DNA from: Melieria omissa
Lineage: Eukaryota > Arthropoda > Insecta > Diptera > Ulidiidae
Reading direction: 5' to 3'
Assembly (NCBI GenBank): GCA_963971225.1
Contig: OZ020267.1
Coordinates: 104,588,392 to 104,652,391, forward strand
DNA: 64,000 nt
Shown here: piece by piece, positions 33,484 to 45,010 of the stretch
Layout: each line of letters starts with the position of its first letter
Position numbering within the stretch: the stretch's first letter is position 1
Translations under genes and position numbers: made by a program
The notes under the pieces: generated by a model
What the model was told of the DNA's origin: nothing
Databases searched by the model: none
What the model saw: only the letters and a program-made list of their open reading frames with translations

Positions 33484-34790
33484 TTTTAAAACTTCAATCA
33501 TACCAGAAACTAACAAAAAAATGCATTAAGGCTTGGAAAACCATGCCGTAATATTATAAAAAGCTTGCTGAATGCATTTTGTGTTAGCTGAATTGCTTCA
33601 AAACCAGTCAATTAAGCACAGAAACAACTTTAAGGACTCCATAAGCGCGCTGAATACATTTTGTGTGAGCTGAATTGCTTCAAAACCAGTCAATTAAGCA
33701 CAGAAACAACTTTAAGGACTCCATAAGTGCGCTGAATACATTTTGTGTGAGCTGAATTGCTTCAAAGTAAGTCAAATGACAAGTCAAAACCAGTCAAATG
33801 AGCATACAAAAACCTCTAAGGGCTCTATAAACGCGCTGAATACATTTTGTGTAAACTGAATTGCTTCAAAACAAGTCAAATGAGCATAAAAAAGTGTTTA
33901 AGGGCTCTATAAACGCGCTGAATACATTTTGTGTGAGCTGAATTGCTTTAAAACCAGTCAAATGAGCATAAAAAGAAGATTAAGTGCTCTATAAACGCGC
34001 TGAATACATTTTGTGTAAGCTGAATTGCTTTAAAACAAGTCAAATGAGCATAGAAAAAACTTTAAAGGCTCTATAAACGCGCTTAACACGTTTTGTGTTA
34101 GCTGAATTGCTTCAAAACCAGCCAATTGAGCATAGAAATAACTTTAAGGGTTCTATAAACGCGCTGAATACATTTTATGTGAGCTGAATTGCTTCAAAAC
34201 CAGTCAAATGAGCATAGAAAGAAGTTTAAGTGCTCTATAAACGCGCTGAATATATTTTGTGTGAGCTGAATTGCTTTAAAATAAGTCAAATGAGTATAGA
34301 AAGAGGTTTAAGGGCTCTATAAACGCGCTGAATAGATTTAGTGTAAGATTAATTGCTTTAAAACAAGTCAAATGAGCATAAAAAAACGTTAAGGGCTCTA
34401 TAAATGCGCTGAATACATTTTGTGTGAGCTGAATTGCTTTAAAATAAGTCAAATGAGTATAGAAAGTAGGGTAAGGGCTCTATAAATGCGCTGAATACAT
34501 TTTGTGTGAGCTGAATTGCTTTAAAACAACTCAAATGAGCATAGAAACAACTTTAAGGGCTCTATAAACGCGCTGAATACTTTTTGTGTGAGCTGAATTG
34601 CTTTAAAATAAGTCAAATGAGTATAGAAAGAAGTTTAAGGACTCTATAAATGCGCTGAATACATTTTTTGTGAGCTGAGTTGGTTTAAAACAAGTCAAAT
34701 GAGCATAAAAAAAACGTTAAGGGCTCTATAAATGCGCTGAATACATTTTGTGTGAGCTGAATTGCTTTTAAAAAAGTCAGATCATTATCA
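33484..34790. repeat. Satellite block B: 82-bp monomer, about 15 copies
   Basis: GCGCTGAATACATTTTGTGT recurs with nearly constant 82-bp spacing from about 33566 to 34734. One 104-bp step comes from a 22-bp local duplication. The unit also has GAGCTGAATTGCTTTAAAAC, AAGTCAAATGAGCAT and AAGGGCTCTATAAA. Copies are far more uniform than block A. Confidence 0.95.
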
Positions 34791-37645
34791 CAAATTGTTT
34801 TAGTTAATCTACAAAGAATAAAACTATGGTGAAGGCACTTAACTTCAGCTGAATTAGTAAATTCAATTCAATTAGAAATAAAATCCTAAAACTGGAATTC
34901 AGGCTTCTCAAATGTTTGTTTTTCTTCTTCCTTCCATTGTATTTACTCAATGCTAATTTCCCTAAGTCCTCGAAGGCTAAAACTCAATTTATCTATATTT
35001 CAATTATCTTCATAAAATTTGCATAAGCTTAAAAAACGGTTTTCTAAAGCTGTCCGTTTCACTAGAAAAAATATTCAGCTTTCCTAAAAAGGTGACATTT
35101 GCATACAACAAGCGGCTAAGCTTAGAATTGTAAACTCTTTTTTCAATATTCTTATTTTATCTTTAAACTAAAGAAATCCGCAGTCTTGACCCTTTTGAAG
35201 TGTTTGCCAAACTTTAACCTTCAACAATAAATCAATAATAGCAACAAACCGATTTATTTTTCTTTGAGTGTAAGCCAAGTTTTCTTTCAAACTGATTTTC
35301 CTGCCTCGCCACAATGTAACAAACCGATTTTCAAACTATCGTCCATGGCACTTGGCTTTTTTATTCGACTTGCAAGTAAACTTTTCAACTTTCACATACG
35401 ACACATTCCCGCTGCCTGCGCCGTCTTATATGCTACACTTTTTTCAAGTCCAACCGTCGCACAGTGCTTCGACTCCATACAAAATTGCGGCAAAAATAGA
35501 AGGAGTACGTGAAATTCGCTGAAAATTTGCAGTCTAAGTCATTTTGGGCTGCTGATTTCAAAATTTGTGTTTGTTTCAAAAAAAAATATATAGTTAAAAA
35601 AAAATCGAATATATATGGTTATATATTATCTTGTCATCACAGAGCCCAAACCGCTGGAGCTATTATGATGAAATTTGGTCAAAAGTTGTATTTTAGAAAG
35701 TCAACCCTTAAAAAGAAGCGATTTCGAAAACGTCGACCTGGAAAGGGCGGAAAGGGGGTGGTGAAGCTTATATGGACGGACATTGTTTTTTGGTCGGATT
35801 GTTTAAAAATTATGTATATGTATACTAAAAAAACAATAACAAAATACATATCTTAGTGTTTTTCTAAATTCGATATTTAAAGGGTAGAAAGAGGGCGGTA
35901 AAGTTGCTAAAAGGATATAGTTTTTGTTTATTTGATATTCGTAGAGCTTAACATGGAGATGAGGCAGGTGAATATGCAATGCAGCTCAACCTATAACGGC
36001 GAGACTATTCTTCAAGACTTATTCTTCAAAATTGGACCTTCTTCAAAGTTATACATTCCTCCTTTTTTAGAATATATTAGCGTTAAATCACATTTGAGCT
36101 AACAAATTTCATAATAATAAAAAAAATTTGGATTATATGGCTCATAATGGGTTAAATATGCGTACTAAACCTATTTTTTATAAAAAAACGTTCATAATTC
36201 GTTGCATTGCCTTAGTTAAACATTTTAATCGCAATTTTAACTCAAGCGATTTCTATACAAAAATCAACATTAGTAGTTTCGGAAAAATTGAATATTTTCC
36301 AAAGGCGCAAAAAGACGCAGAATTTTTTTTTAGGATTTAAGAGAAGAAAGTCCATCCAAAAAGGGTCATAAAAAGGATTTACGCCAGTTCACACCATTCG
36401 ATATTAATTGCCTTTCTAAATTTGGTTCTTTTTAATTTCCATGGGTTAAAAAACATTCATTTTTTAAAATTCGTACAAAAAAAATTATTTATGTTAAATA
36501 AAAAAAATGATCAGTGGTCTCGCTCCTATCAATTAAGTTTTAATATTAAAAGAAATTGGAAGCCTATCTACAACAACACATTTTCTACCATTTTTTTTAT
36601 ACAAGCACCTAAATTTCATTTTTCCGCTTCATAAATTTTTGTAAAAATATATCCGACTTTGACAAGCTATATCTCCTAATCTCGACAATTTTTCGATAAA
36701 GTATTCCGGATCCAGCTTAATTAAACAATTTCCTTTAACATGATACTATTTTTGTCAAAATCCGCGATAATTTTTTTCTTATTTTTGTCCACTCTCGAAG
36801 CACTGTGCGTCGCACACATCCGAAAGTCACAAATCATGTGCACATTTCGTTCTTCCCGCGCGGCCTTCTCGGCCAAAGGAATACGAAATTATATACAACA
36901 TCGAAGTGGAAAAAAGAGGCGAAAAACTTTTGCAAAACAAATTCTCATAAATTTTCAAGCACCCATGTCGAAGGCGCAAAAAATGGTTGTTTTTATTTGG
37001 ATAAACAGTGTGAATGAAATACGAAGTCTGGGCAATCGATGTGACGGAAGAGAGACATAAAGTGGATAGAAAGGCATAAAAACGCATATTTTGGGGTGCG
37101 AATTTTACATGCAGTCAAGTGTGTAGTGGATGCTGTGTGGAGAATGGGGCATGAAACAGTAGAAGACAAGTTGCACTCAATGTTCTAGGAAATGAAAATA
37201 TTTCCTTGGAGTAAAATTCTTGGAAATTGTAGTCAACTGGTGACGTCATTTCTACTCTATGCTGACTGTAGGGAGTGACTCATTTATGCAATAAAAATTT
37301 CAAAGAATTTTATTTTTTATTTTCATCTCCAGTGGCCAAAAAATTACGTGTATCATGGTAGATGAAATTTCTGAGAATTGGTGGGAAATTTTGGCGCCTA
37401 AGATTTCTGTGAGTTCAGTCAGAAAAATAAGAATATTTATTGCCAATACTGAGTCAATGCTGAAATTTACAAAAAAGAATTTTCTTATAATTTCAGTTTA
37501 GACTTTAAGCCATAAAAATATAAAAATAATTAAACTTGCAATACAATTCTTGAATATTATTATTTTTTATTTAAATACCCATTAATACAAATATTCCACT
37601 TTAGTTCAAAACTAAAATTTAAATACAATTTCTAATATTTTTTAA
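34791..37645. other. Non-coding stretch
   Basis: AT-rich. A ~115-codon open frame at 35509-35856 is lysine-rich and has no recognisable domain; I do not call it. No other gene candidate. Confidence 0.45.
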
Positions 37646-37649
37646 TTAA

Positions 37650-37784
37650 ATTTAAAACTATTACATTTTAATCTCCAACTCTTCTCTCTTCTCTTTGCAG
37701 GTATGTCTTCACTTTTAAATAGTTTTTATAAAATTTCTACAACTTTGGCCACGTGCTGCGTTGCCACCTTTTTCGTGCAACAGT
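37650..37784 (+). promoter_or_regulatory. Second candidate recursive-splicing ratchet point with cryptic exon
   Basis: A pyrimidine tract (CTCTTCTCTCTTCTCTTTGC) ends in AG at 37700 and is followed directly by GTATGT, so acceptor and donor abut. TTAAT upstream could serve as branch point. A strong second donor GTAAGTAC begins at 37785, giving an 84-nt possible cryptic exon (37701-37784). Same strand and same architecture as the site at 11062, 26.6 kb away. Confidence 0.6.
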
Positions 37785-38219
37785 GTAAGTACTTTTCAAA
37801 TTGTTTGACAAATTTTCTTATTATGCACACAACGCCGCTCATTTCTTGGCGTACGCGTGTAAATTGCAAAAGTTTTGCCTACTTTGCGGCGCGCTAACTA
37901 GCAGCTGCTGTCCTATGCGGGCTGTCGCTGTGGGTGCACATGTATTGTGTAAAGTTTTTAATTTGCAAATTAAATGCGGTAGAAATTTTTTTGCATACAT
38001 TTTTAGACATAAAAGAGCCAAGAAAGAGGATTGAGTTGAGTTGTTTAATTAGGAGTAGAGAATAATTTTTAAGTATTTAATTGTGCAGAAACAAATTGGA
38101 ACACACAAATATTAATTTTTATAATTTTAAAGAGGTTTGGAAAATAATTCTTAATGATGCTATTTTATTATTTGTTGGTAATTTATTAACCAATTTTTCT
38201 AATTTTAATAAAAACTGAA
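37785..38219. other. Non-coding stretch downstream of the splice-site candidate
   Basis: No supported exon. Confidence 0.4.
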
Positions 38220-38500
38220 ACTTTGCTCCCTCATGTCTGAAAATAAGCAACTTAATCTCTTTCCCGCAGCGAACCAATTCAAACTCAGGAAGCGTGCGTA
38301 GTAGCTTCATAGATCTATGGTTCAACTTACCAGTCCTACAATTCTTTCCTAAACTAAGATTTTACTCTTTCTCATATCTGAAGAGAAGCAACTTAATCTT
38401 TTTTTTGTAGCTTACCAATTCGATCTCTGGAACCGTAGTAGATTCATAGCTCTATGGTTCAACTTCGCAGTCATCAATCTCTTTCCTGAAAATTGATTTA
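38220..38500. repeat. ~125-bp tandem duplication
   Basis: AAGCAACTTAATCTYTTT and CTATGGTTCAACTT both occur twice about 125-130 bp apart. Confidence 0.75.
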
Positions 38501-38674
38501 ATTTTGTAGTCAGTTCGATAGCTTATCATCAAATTTCTTCCCAATTGAACCGATTTGGACTTATCTTTTATTTTTTTTAACTGTTTTTTAACATTTTTAC
38601 AGAGTTACATTAATTTTGTAAAATTCTGCAACTCCAAATTATTTTCTGAAAACTATTTTCTCTCTTTCAACATT

Positions 38675-39825
38675 GGATGGATGGATGAATACGAAGGGGA
38701 GTCGAAGAAATAACCTAAGAGAGATCATTACCTCAAGCACTCAGGCTTTATAGCCCATTGTACTTAAGGCTCAGGAAAGAGGTTGATAGAGGAGATGGGA
38801 ATGGGAAAAGACAAAGAGAAAGTGGGTGGAAAGGGTTTTGAGTTCTCCTGTGCAAATTTCCCGGACTCAATAATGAATCTCAAGAGACCACACAGGGTGA
38901 GAGAATGAACTTCGTCCATTCTAATAACATCTGAGAAGGCGGGACATGCACAGAGAAAGTGCTCTGTACTATCTACTTCCTCCAGGCAAGACACGCAAGT
39001 CGGATCTTCGATGATGCCCATGCTGGCCATATGTCGCCCCCATGGATTGTGTCCTGTAATTAACCCGACTTTTCGTCGGAGGTCCTTCCTTCCCAGCTTC
39101 TGGAGGAAATTCCCTGCTTTCCTGTTCGGGCTTTTCACAAAACACTTGGCAGTTTTACAGCTTCCCAAGCTAGACCAACGTTCTCTATGTAGGTTGTTGA
39201 CATAGGACTTGATCCAGTCCAGGGTTCCTGCTAGATTGGTGCCGATTATTGGTTCTGCTCCCATGGGTGTACAGCCCGATCCACAGTTAGCCAGTTCATC
39301 GACAGTTTCGTTACCTAGAACACCGCAGTGTCCCGGAACCCAGATAAGTTGGAGGCTATTACGTCTCGCGACTGATTTTAGCTAAATTTTACATTCCTGG
39401 ACAATCTTCGAGATAACATGCGCGTTCTCCAGGGCCTTAAGTGCAGCTTGACTGTCATTACAGACTCCTATATGTTTCCCGCACCATTTCCTCCCGATTA
39501 TCCATTCCGCTACCTTCAGAATAGCGAAGATTTCCGTTTGAAAGACGGTAGTCAGTCCACCCAGTGAGTAGCAGCAGTTGACACTTCCATCGAGGTGCCA
39601 TCCAGCTCCAGTACCTTTATCGGTCTTGGATCCGTCAGTGAAGAAAATATCCGTCAAATCCCCCAGCACGGCCTCTGGGTTGTCCCATTGGCCGCGCATT
39701 GGGAACCTCACTTCAAAGTTTCTCCCAAAGGATACTACGGGTATTAGGCAATCCTTAGGGGCCATCAGCAACGGATATTGCGCTGACAACCTCTTGAAGA
39801 TTTCTCTATGACCCAAAAGTCAACA
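38675..39825 (-). mobile_element. 5'-truncated LINE with near-intact RNase H domain
   Basis: TTTCAACATT flanks the insertion on both sides (38665-38674 and 39826-39835). The minus-strand frame is open for about 350 codons except one TAG near 39382. RNase H motifs are complete: FFTDGSKTDKGTGAG, FQTEIFAILKV, CNDSQAALKALENA and, after the stop, LIWVPGHCGVLGNETVDELA. Then comes DLRRKVGLITGHNPWGRHMA and the cysteine/histidine segment CVSCLEEVDSTEHFLCACPA. The 3' end has CAATGGGCTATAAAGCCTGA and a short (CATC)n tail. This is the best preserved copy of the family also found at 23989. It is not autonomous because the endonuclease and reverse transcriptase are missing. Confidence 0.9.
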
Positions 39826-39835
39826 TTTCAACATT

Positions 39836-41227
39836 ACTTAAAATGTTTGCTTGAATAAATTGACACCATTCCTTGATCCCTTCACTTGTTCATTCCATTC
39901 ATAAGGGTTACTTTTCCTTCTCTTCTCCCAAAGTGTCAACCCTTTTAGACTTTTCAATTACAAATACACAAAAATCCCTGTCACGCCTTTTCAAAACAAT
40001 TCGCCATGCGCAACATTTCAAATCTAACAACTTCCGGTTAAAGATTAAGAATCATTAAGCGAAACGAAGCAGACTAATTTGCGCAGCAAAAGTCGCAATG
40101 CCAAAAAGGGTTGCCACCTTTCTTACTAAACACAGGTGTGTAGCTGCAATAAAATGAAACGATTGAACAAATTAAAAGAAGAGAAAATACGCTCAACTGG
40201 AACAGACGCGCCAGCAATTCAAAGACGGCACAACGGAAACGGATATTTGTCAGGAAACGGCAAAAGCAGTGAAAGTTTAGTAGTCACAACAACAACAACA
40301 CGTGACGCCTACAATTTAAGACATTTGCAGAATTCTTATAAAAATTGGCTTTTAATGCCAGCTTTGTATATGCGTCAGCTGCCGCCATGCCAACAACAAC
40401 AACAGTAACAACATCCTCAGCAGAAGCAACAACAATAAACAAGCACCAAAACGAGTAAAAAAAAGAATCTCACAAGCCAGGCGGCAATAAATTTCAATTT
40501 AGCGCCTCAAGTCTAGCGCCAAAAAATTGCAAAAATTCCTACTACTCACTGTTGTTGTTGTTATTGTTGACGGCTGCAGCATCCTCTTGCTTTTGTTGAC
40601 TTGAAATAAATATTCATTTCGCAATTTCCTTTTGGTGCGCGCGCGCGCTCTTTCACAGTTGTGCGCCAAACCGGATGCGCCGCTATTTGGCTGAATTTAG
40701 CGCTGGTTGGCTGACTGTCTGTCTGTCTGTCTCGCTCGATAGTTTGCCGCCGCCGTCGCCGCTGCAGCTCGCTTTTGTGGCTAATAGCAGACAACGACTG
40801 AAGCTTTGGTGCACTTAAGCAGCCGCCTCCCTTTCTTTTGGTGTCCTTTGCCAGCTCCACATGACTGCTGTCGCCTTTTATTTAAATGTCTCTCGTTTCT
40901 CGTTGTTCGACGTTGACTTTTGTCAAATGTTGTTTCAAGTCAATGCAAAGGCAAAATATTTACATATATAAGAAATGGCATCTATTAGGGTTTTGCGACT
41001 GCGTGCTCATAATTCACTTTCAATGGGCGCAACGTTCAAGGAAACGGAAATGAGAAGCGACGTTCGTGCAGCTCGAGTCGAGTGTTATTTAATATGTTTG
41101 GAAATGGCTGCAAATGTGGCTTGTTTTGTGTCTAAAAGTGTGATTTGTTTTGTATCTAAAAGTGTGATTTGTTTTGTGTTTGCGTTTGTGTGTGTAAGCA
41201 TTAAGCACAAGTTTGCATATGTCAACA
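39836..41227. other. Non-coding stretch
   Basis: CAA-type words at 40285-40440 and a GCGCGCGCGC run near 40639. No gene recognised. Confidence 0.5.
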
Positions 41228-41966
41228 TTAAGGGGGGAGTACACTTTGATTTTTCAAAAAAATGTATTTTTTTTTTTTGGCTTAAAATGTTCCTTGGGAT
41301 GTATACTTTAATTTAGAAAAGACTCCAAGTCCGCCAGAATATTCCTTACCGCTTTACGAAGCGATTTCCTAAAACATGTACCGGCGCGCTGAGAGAGCAT
41401 TTTATCTTTAAACGCGTTTATCTCGAAACGGGGCTTTTCAAACTGGCGTGGGAAATAACTCTAACCAGTTATTATTAAATTTGGATATCGCCTAGGTTTT
41501 CTTGTTTAGAATTAAATTCTGCTTAGAAATACGTATCCACATTTTCGATTTTGTCAAAAATGGATTTTTAATCCACGATTTTGTAAGCATTTTTAGGGTT
41601 AAAAAATGGACTTTTTTTCCTAAGGCCACAACTTTTGAAAACAATTAATTTAAAAAAAATCGGAATACGTATTTCTAACCCGAATTTCATTACTTATCAG
41701 GATTTTGTTCGATTTATGTTCCAGGATCACATGGGAAGGAGTATTTTCTCACGCCGTTTTCCGACTTCCGCGCGAGGACGCCCGCGCGACCTGGTGCACC
41801 GGCCACGGGGGGACGCCAATCGAGTTCAAAAAAATACAAATTGTAGTTCGAAGGATGAGTAATAAATGGGTTATAACATATTTGCCCTCCCTGAGTGTTT
41901 TATTGCTTAAAAAAATTAACGAAAATGCCTTACTTTTTGGACGTTCAAAGTGTACTCCCCCCTTAA
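41228..41966. mobile_element. 731-bp MITE flanked by TTAA
   Basis: TTAA at 41228-41231 and 41963-41966 bounds an element whose ends are inverted copies of GGGGGGAGTACACTTTGA. TTAA duplication is the hallmark of piggyBac-type transposons, although the G-rich ends are not the usual CCC-type piggyBac start. Inside is a GC-rich patch (41765-41825). No transposase frame. Confidence 0.8.
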
Positions 41967-42535
41967 TTGAAATGCTAAGGCAACTTCAACTCATGTCTTA
42001 GTTTCACTTCCTACGTCTTTCTTCATTTTCAATCGTGTCTCATCCTGTGTGGAAACACGAAAATCTGGTTTTTCTCTTTAACTCAATTCGCCAGCTCTTT
42101 TCGTATGAAATCGTGTAATCAGTCAGTTCCATACTGGGTTTTCGTACTGAAAAAGTTCCACAGTTTAACTTTATATAAGTTTCAACTGGGTCAACTGTCA
42201 TGAAGATGCAGATGCATCATTGTGGGTCTTTTATGACCAAGTTTGTCACCCCATTAAAAAAAGCCATCTTACTTAATTGAACGGAACAGAACTAAGCTTA
42301 ACTTAAGCCCAAAATTGTATCTCAAGACACAAAAACTAATTTATAAACAACTGTGTAGCAAAGATTTTTTAACAAAGTGTGACACTGATTTTTAGAGAAT
42401 AAAAACATTTACGGAGTCATGAAAAAAAAGAACAATTAACGCATGAATCAAAGAAAAGAGTATATTAAAAATTGTCTACTTATTTATAAATTTTGTTTAG
42501 TTAAATTACTTGACTTTAATTCACCTTAACTAGAT
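41967..42535. other. Non-coding stretch
   Basis: Nothing recognised. Confidence 0.4.
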
Positions 42536-42539
42536 TTAA

Positions 42540-43560
42540 ATTGACTCAGTGGGTTTTGATTTGAATTTAAGTCGACTTGATGCGATTCGATGTGATTTGA
42601 CTTCATTTTAAAATGTCTCCACTTGAATCGAGTGTCTTAGTCAAGTCGTAATCTTAGTCTTTGAATTGACTGCCTTAGAATGGGCGGACTAGACTAGACT
42701 GAACTGGACTGAACTAGATTACATAGTTTGGACTGGGCTGGATTGAATTGGATTAGATTGGACTGGACTTGATTTGGCTTGGCTTGCCTGCGTTTGATTT
42801 GACGTGACTTGACTGTAACTCAGCTCGACTCTATTCGACTTGTCTTAACTTGACTGGCTTGGACTAAACTGAACTAGATTAGATTAGACTGAACTTGGTT
42901 GGTTTGGATTAGATTTAATTAGATTGATTGATTGAATGAGATTAGATTAGATTAGATTAGATTAGATTAGATTAGATTAGATTAGATTGGACTAGACTAG
43001 ACTAGACTAGACTAGACTAGACTAGACTAGACTAGACTAGACTAGACTAGACTAGACTAGACTAGACTAGACTAGACTAGACTAGACTAGACTAGACTAG
43101 ACTAGACTAGACTAGACTAAACTAGACTGGACTGGACTGTACTTGACTTGACTTTAACTCACCTCGACTCAACTTGTCTTAACTTAACTTGACTAGATTG
43201 GACTGTACTAGACTAAACTAGATTAAATTCGACTGAACTGAACCAGATTGGATAAGACTGGGCTGAACTGAACTTGATTTGACTTTACTGCTCTTAAGCT
43301 GACTTGACTGTACTTTAGTTGATTTGACTTGACTTGACTTTAACTCAGCTCGAGTCGGCTTAACTCGATTGGACTGGACTGTATTTGACTTGACTTGACT
43401 GAAATTTAGTTTATTTGACTTGACTTAACTTTAGCTCAGCTCTACTCTACTCTTCTTAACTGGATTAGATTAGATTGGGCTAGACTAAACTCCAGACTGG
43501 ACTGTACTTGATTTGATTACCCAAGACTTAACTTTGACCTTACTTTACGTTAATTTTAAC
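42540..43560. repeat. GACTT/GACTA-type pentanucleotide array
   Basis: A core of pure pentanucleotides (ATTAG)n then (ACTAG)n spans about 42940-43125. Both sides are long degenerate versions with words such as GACTTGACTT and GGACTGGACT. Confidence 0.93.
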
Positions 43561-43739
43561 CCAAATTTCATCTTACTTTGACCTGAGTTTGATCTTGAAC
43601 CTTATTTTATTTATTTATTTATTTATTTATTTCGGTCTACAGAACAAATTCTTACAGACTAATTAAAAATAGTGAACAAGTTGAGCTTAAATCTAGCGAG
43701 AGATGAATTAAAATCAATGATATTACTAAACTTGTTGCA
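43561..43739. other. Spacer with TTTA run between two arrays
   Basis: A TTTATTTATTTATTT run leads into a short non-repetitive stretch. It may be the 3' end of a retroposon, but no boundary is clear. Confidence 0.35.
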
Positions 43740-45010
43740 CAGGCGTACGCATCTATTAACCTAACTGTGACTTAACTGTAACCTACCTTTGATCTAACTT
43801 TGATTTTACTATAACTTTACTTAAACCTAACTGTGATTTAACTTTGACCTAACCTTAGCTTAACTTTAAATGTACTAAAACCTTGTTTTGGCCCAACTAT
43901 GACATTACTTTCACCTAAATCTCACTTATTATTATCCTAACATCGATCTTACTAGAACCTTACGAAAGCCTAACTGTAATTTAACTTTGACCTAACCTTA
44001 ACTTAACTTTGATGTTACTAGAATCTTGTTTTGAGCCAACTGTGATATTACTTTGACCTAAATCTGACTTATTATTGTCCTAACTTTGACCTTACTAGAC
44101 TTACTAGAACCTTACTTTAACCTGACCTTGATTTAACTTTGATCTAACCTTAATTTAGTTTGGTTTTACTAGAAACTTGTTTTGACCCAACTGTGACATT
44201 ACTTTCACCTAAATCTCACTTATTATTGTCCTAACTCTGACTTTATTAGAACTTTACAATAACATTGGTTTAACTTTAACTTAACTTTGATTTTACTAGA
44301 AACTTGTTTTGACCAAACTGTGACATTACTTTGACCTAAATCTGACATATTATTGTCTAGAACTTTACATCAACTTAACTTTGGTTTAACCTTAACTTAA
44401 TTTGGTTTTACTAGAACCTTGTTTTGACCAAACTGAGACATTACTTTCACCTAAATCTCACTTATTATTGTCTTATCTTTGATCTTACTAGAATCTTACT
44501 TAAACCTAACTGTAATTTAACTTTGACCGAACCTCAACTTAACTTTGATTTTACTAGAACTATATTTATTTTGACCAAACTGTGACATTTCCTTAACCTG
44601 GCATATTATTGTCTTAACTAGTCAAAGTTACTAGAACTTTACATAAACTTAACTTTGGTTTAACTTTAACTTAACTTTGATTTTACTAAAACCTTGTTTC
44701 GACCCAACTGTAACATTACTTTGACCAAAATCTGACTTATTACTGTCCTAACTTTGACCTTACTAGAACCTAACAGTGATTTAACTTTGACCTAACCTTA
44801 ACTAACTTAACTTTGATTTTACTAGAATCTTGTTTTGAACAAACTGTGACATTATTTTGACCTAAAGTTGGCTTATTATTGTCCTAATTTTGACTTTACT
44901 AGAAGTTTACATTAACTTAACTTTGACCTAACTTTAACTTAACTTTAGTCAAACTTAACCTTAAATTTAATCTTACTAAAACCTTATTTTAACCTAATTT
45001 TTGTTTTACT
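43740..45010. repeat. ~135-bp tandem array built of AACTTTGACCT-like words, 8-9 units
   Basis: CTTATTATTGTCCTAACTTT recurs at about 43927, 44062, 44220, 44350, 44461, 44598, 44729 and 44872 (111-158 bp apart). Each unit has TTTTGACCCAACTGTGACAT and a TTTTACTAGAACCTTG block. Units themselves are made of ~12-bp TAACTTTGACC words. Confidence 0.9.

Noticed and set aside
35509..35856. 115-codon lysine-rich open frame
   Set aside because: A-rich composition and no domain; frame not supported by splice or promoter signals.
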